NCBI RefSeq assembly: GCF_910588665.1
Contig: NZ_CAJUPR010000013.1
Location: 160 to 45,265 of the forward strand
DNA from: an uncultured Brachyspira sp.
Lineage (GTDB): Bacteria; Spirochaetota; Brachyspiria; Brachyspirales; Brachyspiraceae
Direction of reading: 5' to 3'
DNA length: 45,106 nucleotides
Shown here in pieces: positions 16,845 to 25,081 of the stretch. Within the stretch, counting starts at the first letter, position 1. Each line of letters opens with the position of its first letter. The notes beneath the pieces were generated by a model. The model saw only the letters and a program-made list of their open reading frames with translations. It had not been told where the DNA came from and made no database searches. The translations under genes and the position numbers were made by a program.

Positions 16845-17897
16845 TTATATTCCTATAGCCTTTCTTATATCTTCCGCATTATTATCAACTTTTATAGGCT
16901 TTTCGGATATTTTTACCGCATTATCAGCATCCTTAAGTCCGTTCCCAGTCAGTACGGAAACTACTAAAGAGCCTTTTTTTATTTTTCCTGCTTTGCATGA
17001 TTTTATAATACCTGCAATAGAAGCGGCAGATGCAGGTTCTGCAAATATTCCTTCTTCCGAAGCAAGCATTTTATAAGCTTCTAATATCTCATCATCAGTA
17101 ACGGAATTTATAAAGCCTTTTGACTGCTTTGCTGCATTAACTGCAAGTTTCCAGCTTGCAGGATTTCCTATTTTTATAGCGGTGGCTAATGTTTGAGGAT
17201 TCTCTATAACCTTATTCTGCACTATAGCAGCAGAGCCTTCAGCCTCAAAACCTATCATCTTTGGAAGATTGTATATTTTACCATTTTCCTTATACTCTTT
17301 AAATCCAAGCCAATAGGCGGATATATTTCCTGCATTTCCGACAGGTACGGATAAATAGTCAGGCGCCTTGCCCAATACATCGCAAATCTCAAATGAAGAT
17401 GTTTTCTGTCCCTGAAGTCTGTAAGGATTTATAGAATTTACCAATGTTATAGGAGATTTATTTGTAATATCCACAGCCGCTTTCAAAGCATCGTCAAAGT
17501 TTCCTTTAATAGCTATAACCTTAGCTCCGTACATTAAAGCCTGAGCTAATTTTCCTAAAGCAATATTTCCGTCAGGTATGACTACCACACAGCTTATACC
17601 GCTTTTAGATGCATAAGCTGCGGCAGATGCAGAAGTATTTCCTGTAGAAGCACACATTATAACTTTAGAACCCTCTTCAATAGCCTTAGAAACGGCCATA
17701 ACCATTCCTCTGTCTTTAAATGAACCTGTGGGATTAAGCCCGTCATATTTTAAATATAATTCCAAGCCTAAATCCCTGCCTATTCTTTCGGCTTTTATCA
17801 GCGGAGTATTTCCTTCATGCAAAGTTATTAATGGAGTTTTATTTGTAACAGGAAGATATTTTTTGTATTCTTTTAAAAGTCCTCTCCATGCTTTCAT
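16845..17897 (-). CDS. thrC: Threonine synthase
   Basis: A 350-residue PLP enzyme that converts O-phosphohomoserine to threonine. The PLP lysine lies in NPTGSFKDRGM (about residue 62), the phosphate-binding stretch is ASTGNTSASAAAYA, and the cofactor-ring loop is PVGNAGNISAYW. Length and motif order match the shorter, bacterial-type ThrC related to threonine dehydratases (about 350 residues) rather than the long E. coli form. AAAGGA lies about 8 bases upstream of the ATG. It is first in the thrC-thrB unit; homoserine dehydrogenase is not in the window. No threonine-rich leader peptide is visible upstream. Confidence 0.95.
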   Translation of the reverse strand: MKAWRGLLKEYKKYLPVTNKTPLITLHEGNTPLIKAERIGRDLGLELYLKYDGLNPTGSFKDRGMVMAVSKAIEEGSKVIMCASTGNTSASAAAYASKSGISCVVVIPDGNIALGKLAQALMYGAKVIAIKGNFDDALKAAVDITNKSPITLVNSINPYRLQGQKTSSFEICDVLGKAPDYLSVPVGNAGNISAYWLGFKEYKENGKIYNLPKMIGFEAEGSAAIVQNKVIENPQTLATAIKIGNPASWKLAVNAAKQSKGFINSVTDDEILEAYKMLASEEGIFAEPASAASIAGIIKSCKAGKIKKGSLVVSVLTGNGLKDADNAVKISEKPIKVDNNAEDIRKAIGI

Positions 17898-18137
17898 AAT
17901 ATTGTCCTTTCTTATTTGTTGATTATTTTATTATCATTAATAGTATAGAATATAATATAAATTATATTTTTTCAAGTTTTTAATTAAAGTCAAAATATAA
18001 AATATTATATAATCACTGATTAATATAGATTTATTATGCAGTATTAATCTTATATTATTTATTATTATCTGATATTATAAATAAAAATCGGGAGAATTAA
18101 TTTTTAACTTTACCCCATTTTATAAGCATATATATCT

Positions 18138-21100
18138 TTATTCGTCTAAAGTTATTAAAACCTCTCTGGGTTTGCTTCCGTTTTCAGGTCCTACTATGCC
18201 CTGACGCTCCATTATCTCAACTATTCTTGCGGCTCTGTTATAACCTATTTTTAAACGGCGCTGTAAAAATGAAGCGCTTGCTTTTCCCGTCCTTGCAACG
18301 AGCTTCACAGCATCTTCCCAAAGCTCTTCGTCAAGTATATCTTCTTCGTCCGTATTTTTATCGTCTGCATCGCTTCCCTCTAAAGCTGCAATCAAACTCT
18401 CATCAAACATAGGAGACATTTGTCCTGATAAATAATCAACAACCTTCTTAACTTCATTATCGGATACAAAAGCCCCCTGAACTCTGTCAGGCATCTGACT
18501 TCCTGAAGAACAAAATAAAGCATCTCCTTTGCCTAATAATTGTTCGGCTCCAGACATATCAATTATAATTCTTGAATTGGTTTTATTAGGCACTTGGAAT
18601 GCCACTCTTGTAGGCAAATTAGCTTTTATAACACCTGTAACTACATCTGCTGAAGGTCTTTGAGTAGCTATAATCAAATGTATTCCAACTGCCCTGCTCA
18701 TCCCTGCCAAACGAGATATCAAATCCTCAACCTCTTTTGATGCAACAACCATTAAGTTATGAAGCTCATCTATAACAAGAACTATATACGGAAATAACTC
18801 TAAGGGCTCTCCGTTAAATTCTGTTTCTCCTTCTTTTAATAATTGCCTAACCTTCTCATTATATGTTTTTACATTTCTTACAAAAAATCTCTCCATTCTC
18901 TCATATCTTTTTTCCATTATATCCACAATATATCTTAATACTATAGTGGCTTTTTTCTCATCGGAAACAACAGGCGACATTAAATGAGGTATACCGTTAT
19001 ATATGGAAAGCTCTACTCTCTTTTTATCCACAAATATAAACTTTAATTCATCTGGTCTGAACTTATATAAAAGCGAAAGTATTATTGTAGATAAGCATAC
19101 GCTTTTACCCGAACCCGTAGTGCCTGCAACAAGTAAATGCGGAGCTTCCGACATATCTGATACAACATTATTTCCGTATATTCCTTTTCCAAGCACAAAA
19201 GGTATATCCAATTTTGACTGTCTGAAATCGGTACTTTCCAGAACATCTCTCAAAAAAACTGCATTTCTGACTTTATTAGGTATCTCTATTCCTATAACAG
19301 AGCGTCCTGGTATAGGAGCTATTATTCTTACACTCTCAGAAGCTAATGCTAATGCTATATTATCCGTAAGGTTTGATATTTTTGAAACTCTTATTCCTGA
19401 TGCGATTTCAAGTTCATATCTTGTGATAACAGGTCCTCTTGATACTCCAGTAACTTTTGCCTCTATATTAAAATCAAGCAATGTATGCTCCAGCTGCATT
19501 GCCGTTTGCTTAATTGACTCCATCATAGCGCCATCATTAACGGGTATGGATCTGTTCAGCAAATCAAAAGGCGGATATTTATAATGCTTATCAACATATT
19601 TTGTATCAAAATTTGATTGTATTCTATCCGAATCAAAATTATTCATTGATTTTGTACCTATAACAGATTTCATAGGTTTTAATGTATCAACCGTTTTCTG
19701 AGATTCTATATTTATAAACCCTGCTTCTTTTTGAGGGTTATCTTTTATATATTCTTCTATATTTTTATTTTCTTCATATTCTTCATCTGCTGTATTATAC
19801 GAAGCAGTATTTTCAGATGATTTATTATAATCTGTTAAATCATTATCAGACTCCAGAAATTGCCCATCGGTATTTACTTTGCTGCTATAATTATCTGCTG
19901 TTTTTAATCTGTTATCCTCCATACTGCCTGCATTATAAAGCTCTTTTTCATCTAAATCAAATTTATCTATTTTACTATCTGCAATATTATTATAATTAGG
20001 TATATGATTATATCTGTTATACTCTCTTTTTGCTCCGTAGCCCATAGCAAATTCAAAAGCTTTTCTTTTGCCGTTATCTGATGCTGCTGAATTATTATAA
20101 GGTGAAACATATTCAATATTTTTATCTGTACTATGCTCATTATTTAATTTAATTAGTATCTCAGCTTCTTCTTCACTTTTTTTATTTTCTTTACTGTCCG
20201 TATTTTCTTCAGTTAGTGCTTGAAGTTCATTAAAACCATATTCTTTATCTGCTGATATTTTTTCTATATAATTATAATCATATAGAAAATCATCTGTATT
20301 ATTTGCTTTTATATATTGCTCTTCAACATTATACTTTGCATAATTATTAACAGAATCATTATAAGCCGCTCTTTTAAACTCGGACTTTTTTAAATAATTA
20401 ATATTATAATCAAGATTCTCGAATTTATTTAAATCATCTTCAAATTCCTTACTTTTTTTTTTATCTGTAAAATCTATACAAAAATTATATTCCTTTTCAA
20501 TACTATTTTTATAATAGGTATTATTTCCGCTGCCGAATACGGCTTCCGCCAAAGCTAATCCCAAATCTTCTTCTGTATTTTCCAATGTATTTACATTTAT
20601 ACCATTAAATTTAATATCTCTTAATTCATTTAAAATATTATCAGCTTCTTTATTATCTGAATTTGCATCATTAAAAAATGTACTGGTAAAATTATTTCTA
20701 TTTAAAAGTTTTTCTCTGTATTTTTTTTCATCAAAATAATAATTTTTATTCTCTATTTTTTCTATAAAAGGCAGAATTTTAAAATCCAAATCTGAAACTT
20801 CTTTTGCATAAAATATAGGTATATAATCTTTAGTATAAACTTTTTCATTATTAGAACTATTTATATGAGATTCATTATTTTTTACAGACTTTATATCCAA
20901 ATCTTTTATTCCGTTTACAACTTTTTCTTCTATATATCTAATTTTTTCAAAATCAACATTTTTTAAAATATCTCTAAAATAATGAACTAAATCCATTATG
21001 GAAACTTTGGCAAAAATTATAGCAGTTATTATAAGAGCTGATATTACTATCATAACAGCGCCTGTTTTTCCGAATATTAACACTAAAGAGCCCCCGATAA

Positions 21101-21575
21101 ACTCTCCAAGCATACCGCCTTTATTATAAAAATCCAAACTTCCTAAAAATATATTTAATAATACGCTTAAAAGTATCATTAATACAGATGAAGATACGGA
21201 AGACATTAATATTTTATCAGTTGAATTTTTTAATATAATATTAACTCCAGCATATATAAAAAATGCAGGTATAACATAACAGGAAAATCCGAATGCTAAA
21301 AATGAATAGCTTGATATATAAGCCCCAAATATACCAAGCAAATTTCTAATTTCATTATTAGAATTCAAATCCTCCATATTCATACTGAAATATGAAAGCA
21401 GCAATATTCCCGCAGACAAAAAACATAAAAATCCCGCTATATCAAAAAAAGGATTTCTATTTTCATATTCTTCATAAAAATTATTATTATAATTTTCATC
21501 TTCTATATTTTTTTCAAATTTCTTATGCTCTGCTCTCTTTTGTATTGTTAATTTCTTTTTAAATAATCCTAACAT
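18138..21575 (-). CDS. ftsK: FtsK/SpoIIIE-type DNA translocase
   Basis: An 1145-residue hexameric DNA pump at the division septum. The N-terminus has about four membrane helices (residues 45-190). A very long, acidic, Asn/Asp/Glu/Lys/Tyr-rich linker (about 220-690) follows, low in complexity. The motor starts near residue 700: alpha domain, Walker A GTTGSGKSV (about 817-825), Walker B YIVLVIDELHNLM, and TQRPSADVVTG. The C-terminal gamma domain (about 1080-1145: TGKASASFLQRRLKIGYNRAARIVEIME) is the winged helix that reads polar KOPS/SRS sites. Gene begins 24 bases after uppP, so the two are likely co-transcribed. Motor and gamma domains are ordinary; the linker length is the unusual part. Confidence 0.95.
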   Translation of the reverse strand: MLGLFKKKLTIQKRAEHKKFEKNIEDENYNNNFYEEYENRNPFFDIAGFLCFLSAGILLLSYFSMNMEDLNSNNEIRNLLGIFGAYISSYSFLAFGFSCYVIPAFFIYAGVNIILKNSTDKILMSSVSSSVLMILLSVLLNIFLGSLDFYNKGGMLGEFIGGSLVLIFGKTGAVMIVISALIITAIIFAKVSIMDLVHYFRDILKNVDFEKIRYIEEKVVNGIKDLDIKSVKNNESHINSSNNEKVYTKDYIPIFYAKEVSDLDFKILPFIEKIENKNYYFDEKKYREKLLNRNNFTSTFFNDANSDNKEADNILNELRDIKFNGINVNTLENTEEDLGLALAEAVFGSGNNTYYKNSIEKEYNFCIDFTDKKKSKEFEDDLNKFENLDYNINYLKKSEFKRAAYNDSVNNYAKYNVEEQYIKANNTDDFLYDYNYIEKISADKEYGFNELQALTEENTDSKENKKSEEEAEILIKLNNEHSTDKNIEYVSPYNNSAASDNGKRKAFEFAMGYGAKREYNRYNHIPNYNNIADSKIDKFDLDEKELYNAGSMEDNRLKTADNYSSKVNTDGQFLESDNDLTDYNKSSENTASYNTADEEYEENKNIEEYIKDNPQKEAGFINIESQKTVDTLKPMKSVIGTKSMNNFDSDRIQSNFDTKYVDKHYKYPPFDLLNRSIPVNDGAMMESIKQTAMQLEHTLLDFNIEAKVTGVSRGPVITRYELEIASGIRVSKISNLTDNIALALASESVRIIAPIPGRSVIGIEIPNKVRNAVFLRDVLESTDFRQSKLDIPFVLGKGIYGNNVVSDMSEAPHLLVAGTTGSGKSVCLSTIILSLLYKFRPDELKFIFVDKKRVELSIYNGIPHLMSPVVSDEKKATIVLRYIVDIMEKRYERMERFFVRNVKTYNEKVRQLLKEGETEFNGEPLELFPYIVLVIDELHNLMVVASKEVEDLISRLAGMSRAVGIHLIIATQRPSADVVTGVIKANLPTRVAFQVPNKTNSRIIIDMSGAEQLLGKGDALFCSSGSQMPDRVQGAFVSDNEVKKVVDYLSGQMSPMFDESLIAALEGSDADDKNTDEEDILDEELWEDAVKLVARTGKASASFLQRRLKIGYNRAARIVEIMERQGIVGPENGSKPREVLITLDE

Positions 21576-21599
21576 AATAAAACTCCAATACCTAAAAAA

Positions 21600-22409
21600 T
21601 CATACTTTCATGAAATAAAAGAAAACAGCCATTCCAGCTATAATACAATAAAAACCGAAATAGAAAAGTTTTCCGTTTTTTAAAAATGACATCAAAAACT
21701 TTAAAGCAATAAATCCGAATATAAATGCAGTAATAAAACCTACAGCTGCATATTTAATATCAAAATATACAATATCTTTTAATGATAAAAGAAGCGCTCC
21801 GAATATTGCAGGCAAAGATATTAAAAATGAAAATCTTCCAGCCAAATCTCTATTAAGTCCTAAAAATAAAGCAATACTTATAGTCATTCCAGATCTTGAT
21901 ATTCCCGGAAATATAGCTGCAGACTGAGCAAGCCCTATAAAAAATGAATCTTTATATGTCATAGTAAATATATCTTTTAAATCATTGCCGTAAATATTTT
22001 TATCTAATCTTCTGGTAAGGAGAAGTATGGAGCCTGTTATAATAAGATTAATACCTATTCTGTCTAAATTTAAATTGCTTAAATACTTTTCTAAAAAAAG
22101 ACCTGTTACGGCAATAGGTATGGAAGCTATTATTACCATAACAGACATTCTGAACCCTTCATTATTAACGCTTGAATTACGGAAATCTTTAAGTCCTAAA
22201 AAAAATCCGCTTACAGCTTTTATTATATCTTTATTAAATATAATGCAGGTTGCTAAAAATGTTCCGAAATGAAGAGCAATCTCAAATGATAATATATTTT
22301 CCGAATAAAAATTCAGAAAATACTCAGCTATTCTCAAATGCCCCGAACTTGATACAGGTAAAAACTCCGTTACCGCTTGTATAAAACCTAATATTACAAC
22401 TTTATTCAT
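21600..22409 (-). CDS. uppP: Undecaprenyl-diphosphatase
   Basis: A 269-residue membrane enzyme of the BacA/UppP family that dephosphorylates undecaprenyl diphosphate to recycle the peptidoglycan lipid carrier; it can confer bacitracin tolerance. The first conserved block is QAVTEFLPVSSSGHL (about residues 9-23), with the catalytic Glu and Ser; the second is PGISRSGMTIS, with the catalytic Arg. Seven to eight hydrophobic segments are visible. The ATG at 22409 is chosen: it has GGGG 10 bases upstream and gives the family's normal N-terminus, whereas the frame stays open to 22493 with a non-homologous 28-residue extension across an inverted repeat. First gene of uppP-ftsK. Confidence 0.93.
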   Translation of the reverse strand: MNKVVILGFIQAVTEFLPVSSSGHLRIAEYFLNFYSENILSFEIALHFGTFLATCIIFNKDIIKAVSGFFLGLKDFRNSSVNNEGFRMSVMVIIASIPIAVTGLFLEKYLSNLNLDRIGINLIITGSILLLTRRLDKNIYGNDLKDIFTMTYKDSFFIGLAQSAAIFPGISRSGMTISIALFLGLNRDLAGRFSFLISLPAIFGALLLSLKDIVYFDIKYAAVGFITAFIFGFIALKFLMSFLKNGKLFYFGFYCIIAGMAVFFYFMKV

Positions 22410-22423
22410 TAAACTACCCCGAC

Positions 22424-22489
22424 GTTTACATAATATCACTATAATTTTCGGATTGTTTAAAAAAAACAATAGAAAAAAATTATGTAAAC
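22424..22489 (-). repeat. Nested inverted repeat upstream of uppP
   Basis: Outer arms GTTTACATAAT (22424-22434) and ATTATGTAAAC (22479-22489) are perfect 11-base complements. Between them lies an inner 7-base hairpin, ATTGTTT (22452-22458) and AAACAAT (22464-22470), with a 5-base loop. On the minus strand the inner edge of the structure lies 14 bases before the uppP ATG and close to its GGGG ribosome-binding site. It could act as an RNA element controlling translation, or the outer arms as paired operator half-sites. Confidence 0.55.
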
Positions 22490-22526
22490 TCAATTAATAA
22501 AAATAAACTGAAAATAAAAAAATATT

Positions 22527-22554
22527 TTGCAATTTTTATCTACTCTAGTATAAT
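22527..22554 (+). promoter_or_regulatory. Promoter for the channel gene
   Basis: TTGCAA (22527-22532) and TATAAT (22549-22554) with 16-base spacing, 29 bases before the ATG at 22584. It points away from uppP. Confidence 0.5.
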
Positions 22555-22583
22555 TTAACGATACAAAATTATGAGTATTTTTT

Positions 22584-24314
22584 ATGAAAGATATATTAAA
22601 ATATATAAAATACAGAATTGACCGAATGCTTAATAGAGGCTTATTATACCAGTTAATACTATTAATATTTGCAATAATAATTCTTCTTTTAATAGTTTCA
22701 GTATTTATAATAATATTTTTTAAATATCCTGCAAAAGATGCATTTTGGGATAGTTTAATGCAGTTTATTGATACCGGCAATATATCATCTGTGGAGGGAA
22801 ATAAAGGAATATTAATAACTTTTTTAATTGTTACTTTTATAGGAGTATGCGGATGGGGTTCTCTTATAGCTATGATAAATAAAGCGCTTCAGGACAGAAT
22901 TAATAATCTAAGCAAAGGAAATGCTTTTATTATGGAAAAGAATCATTCTATTATTTTAGGATACGGAGAGGAAGCCCTAACTATAATAGAAAACTTTATA
23001 AAAACCAAAGCAAAAACTATTGTAATACTTTCTGAACATAATATTGATATAATAAGAAAAAGAATATCTTTTATAAAAGGATATAAAAAAACTAATATAA
23101 TAATAAGAGAAGGAGCTCTGGGCAGAATTGAAAATATTAAATTACTTAATATAGCAAAATCATCAAGCGTATCAATAATAAATAATGATGATACAGAATC
23201 ACTTAATATACTTTTGGCTTTAAAAAAAATTGTAGAAGAAGAAAAAATTGACAGCAGAATAAATATATGCATGCTTGTGCATGAAGAAGATACAATTGAA
23301 ATTATAAAATCTATTGAAGATAAATATTTTGTCATACATATAATTTATAAGTATGAAATATTATACAAGCTTATAGCTCAAAGCATAATTTATACGGGGC
23401 TAAGCAATGTTTATGAGGAATTATTTTCCAATGATGGAAATGTGTTTTATATAGAAAAAGATCATAATTTTAACGGCTCTAAATTTGAAGAAGCCGCTTT
23501 AAAATATCTTGACAGAGGAATGATATTATTGGGCATAACCAAAGAAGACAGAAGTCAATTATTAATACCAAACTATGAGCATTTATTAAAAAAAGAAAAC
23601 AGACTTGTACTGCTTTCAAAAAACAATAATGATGATTATTCAAAAGAATATGATAATATAAAGCCGAATATTATAAAATATAAAAATAATATATTACTGA
23701 TATGCGAGGAAAAAAGATATGATGAAATAATAAAAGAAATTTCTGAATATATGGAAAATCATAATATAAGCATACTCAGCTATAATTTAATAAAATCTCA
23801 AAAAAATAAATATAAGTTCATAAGGCAGAAATTAAAAGATGAAGCTATAACAAAAATAGTATTAATATCCGAAGACAATATTACTGATGTTAAAAGCATC
23901 AATATACTTCTGATTATAAGACAGGTTATAAGAAAAGAAAATTTAAATATAGCCATATTATCTTTATTGAACTCCATACAAAAAAGAAATTTAATATACT
24001 CCGATGATGTGAGAGATTTTATAGTAAGCGGTAAATTAATAGGAATGCTTATGGCTCAGGCATCATTAAGTTCAAATATATTATATATTTTCTACGGACT
24101 TTTAAGCAAAAACGGAAAGGATATAATAATATCGCCTTATTCAGATTACTTTGACGAATCTAAAATTTTTAAAGAAGCATATTTATATTTGCTTAGAAAA
24201 AAAATTATAATAATTGGAATAAAAAGATATAATGATATTGTTTTAAATCCTAATAATAGCTGCATGCTAAACAGAAAAGATGAAATTATAATAATAACAA
24301 ATTATATTTTATAA
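22584..24314 (+). CDS. CASTOR/POLLUX-like ion channel with RCK-type domains
   Basis: A 576-residue predicted cation channel. Two hydrophobic helices (about residues 20-46 and 75-97) flank a pore loop with FIDTGNIS (61-68). This resembles the ADAGN-type filter of the CASTOR/POLLUX/DMI1 family rather than the GYGD of classical K+ channels. The N-terminal RYRIDRMLNRG-like segment (here YRIDRMLNRG) is also typical. The cytoplasmic part has two Rossmann-like RCK/TrkA-N domains, the first starting HSIILGYGEEALTII (about 121), the second near residue 370 (NNILLICEEKRYDE). Plant members conduct Ca2+ or K+ in the nuclear envelope; the bacterial role is unknown. Own promoter; no evident partner genes. 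Confidence 0.75.
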   Translation: MKDILKYIKYRIDRMLNRGLLYQLILLIFAIIILLLIVSVFIIIFFKYPAKDAFWDSLMQFIDTGNISSVEGNKGILITFLIVTFIGVCGWGSLIAMINKALQDRINNLSKGNAFIMEKNHSIILGYGEEALTIIENFIKTKAKTIVILSEHNIDIIRKRISFIKGYKKTNIIIREGALGRIENIKLLNIAKSSSVSIINNDDTESLNILLALKKIVEEEKIDSRINICMLVHEEDTIEIIKSIEDKYFVIHIIYKYEILYKLIAQSIIYTGLSNVYEELFSNDGNVFYIEKDHNFNGSKFEEAALKYLDRGMILLGITKEDRSQLLIPNYEHLLKKENRLVLLSKNNNDDYSKEYDNIKPNIIKYKNNILLICEEKRYDEIIKEISEYMENHNISILSYNLIKSQKNKYKFIRQKLKDEAITKIVLISEDNITDVKSINILLIIRQVIRKENLNIAILSLLNSIQKRNLIYSDDVRDFIVSGKLIGMLMAQASLSSNILYIFYGLLSKNGKDIIISPYSDYFDESKIFKEAYLYLLRKKIIIIGIKRYNDIVLNPNNSCMLNRKDEIIIITNYIL

Positions 24315-24323
24315 TAAATGAAG

Positions 24324-24665
24324 CTATTCAAGCAGTTTTATTATATCTGTATAATTTTTTTGCTTAGCGTAAAACAAAGCATTATTTCCGTATTTATTTG
24401 CTATTAACTTATCGGCATTAGCTTTTATAAGCAATTCAACCGATTTTATATGTCCACCCATACTTGCTAGTATAAGAGCTGTATTTCCTACATCATCTTG
24501 TATATTAATATTGATATTTTTATCAATAATTTTTTCTATAATATCCTCATCGCCGAAAACTGCAGCATCTAAGAAAGCTTCCTCATCTTGACTTAAAGCG
24601 TATATATTACTAAAAGGGATTAATATAATGGACAGCATCATAGTTATGGATAATAACATCTTCAT
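24324..24665 (-). CDS. Small exported ankyrin-repeat protein
   Basis: A 113-residue protein with a signal peptide (residues 1-24, ending IYALSQ) followed by about three ankyrin units: EEAFLDAAVFGDEDIIEKII, then DVGNTALILASMGGHIKSVELLI, then KYGNNALFYAKQKNYTDIIKLL. The TALILA helix start and GGH turn are canonical. The protein is probably periplasmic and binds another protein; the partner is not evident. It sits alone between the channel gene, with which it converges, and the tRNA pair upstream. Small exported ankyrin proteins are common in Brachyspira (general knowledge). Confidence 0.8.
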   Translation of the reverse strand: MKMLLSITMMLSIILIPFSNIYALSQDEEAFLDAAVFGDEDIIEKIIDKNININIQDDVGNTALILASMGGHIKSVELLIKANADKLIANKYGNNALFYAKQKNYTDIIKLLE

Positions 24666-24731
24666 AATTCTGATAAGTTCTTAAAATCATAAAATTATAT
24701 TGTATTTAAAAATTACTTTTTAATAAAAATA

Positions 24732-24805
24732 TGGAGGTTATGGGGATCGAACCCACGACCTACTGCTTGCAAGGCAGTTGCTCTCCCAAACTGAGCTAAA
24801 CCCCC
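24732..24805 (-). tRNA. tRNA-Ala (anticodon TGC)
   Basis: A complete 74-base cloverleaf on the minus strand. Acceptor arm GGGGGTT pairs with AACCTCC, the D arm is GCTC/GAGC, the anticodon arm is ACTGC-CTTGCAA-GCAGT giving TGC, and the T arm is GTGGG-TTCGATC-CCCAT. The 3' CCA is not encoded. It lies 32 bases downstream of tRNA-Ile, in the same order as in rRNA spacers, but no rRNA is nearby. Confidence 0.95.
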
Positions 24806-24837
24806 GTTATATGCAATAAAAAAGGAACCTGAGCGTG

Positions 24838-24911
24838 TGGGCCTGGGAGGAATTGAACCACCGACCTTTCGATTATCAGTCGAACGCTCTAGCCATCTGA
24901 GCTACAGGCCC
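24838..24911 (-). tRNA. tRNA-Ile (anticodon GAT)
   Basis: A complete 74-base cloverleaf on the minus strand. Acceptor arm GGGCCTG pairs with CAGGCCC, the D arm is GCTC/GAGC, the anticodon loop CTGATAA gives GAT, and the T arm GGTGG-TTCAATT-CCTCC is intact. The 3' CCA is not encoded. First of the Ile-Ala pair, with a near-consensus promoter upstream. Confidence 0.95.
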
Positions 24912-24941
24912 TTAGAATCATTTATTAATAATATGGGCTGA

Positions 24942-24969
24942 ATTATACCACAAATAAAAAAAATAGCAA
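24942..24969 (-). promoter_or_regulatory. Promoter for the tRNA pair
   Basis: On the minus strand TTGCTA (24964-24969) and TATAAT (24942-24947) with 16-base spacing, about 30 bases before the tRNA-Ile 5' end. The pair therefore looks like its own transcription unit. Confidence 0.6.
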
Positions 24970-25019
24970 TACCATTTATTAAAAAATACAATATTTTTCA
25001 ATAAAGTTTATAAATATCA

Positions 25020-25048
25020 TTGTAAAAAAAATATTTATATTATATTAT
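25020..25048 (+). promoter_or_regulatory. Possible promoter for the AI-2E-family gene
   Basis: TTGTAA (25020-25025) and TATTAT (25043-25048) with 17-base spacing, 33 bases before the ATG at 25082. The surroundings are nearly pure A/T, so this is weak. Confidence 0.35.
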
Positions 25049-25081
25049 TAACATAACTAATTTAAATAAAAAATATATTAT

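Noticed and set aside
19003..19584. A 193-residue plus-strand ORF inside ftsK
   Set aside because: It is antisense to the highly conserved FtsK motor and has no independent support.
22410..22493. The 28-residue N-terminal extension of UppP
   Set aside because: It has no homology to the family, has no ribosome-binding site and runs through the inverted repeat; the internal ATG at 22409 fits UppP.
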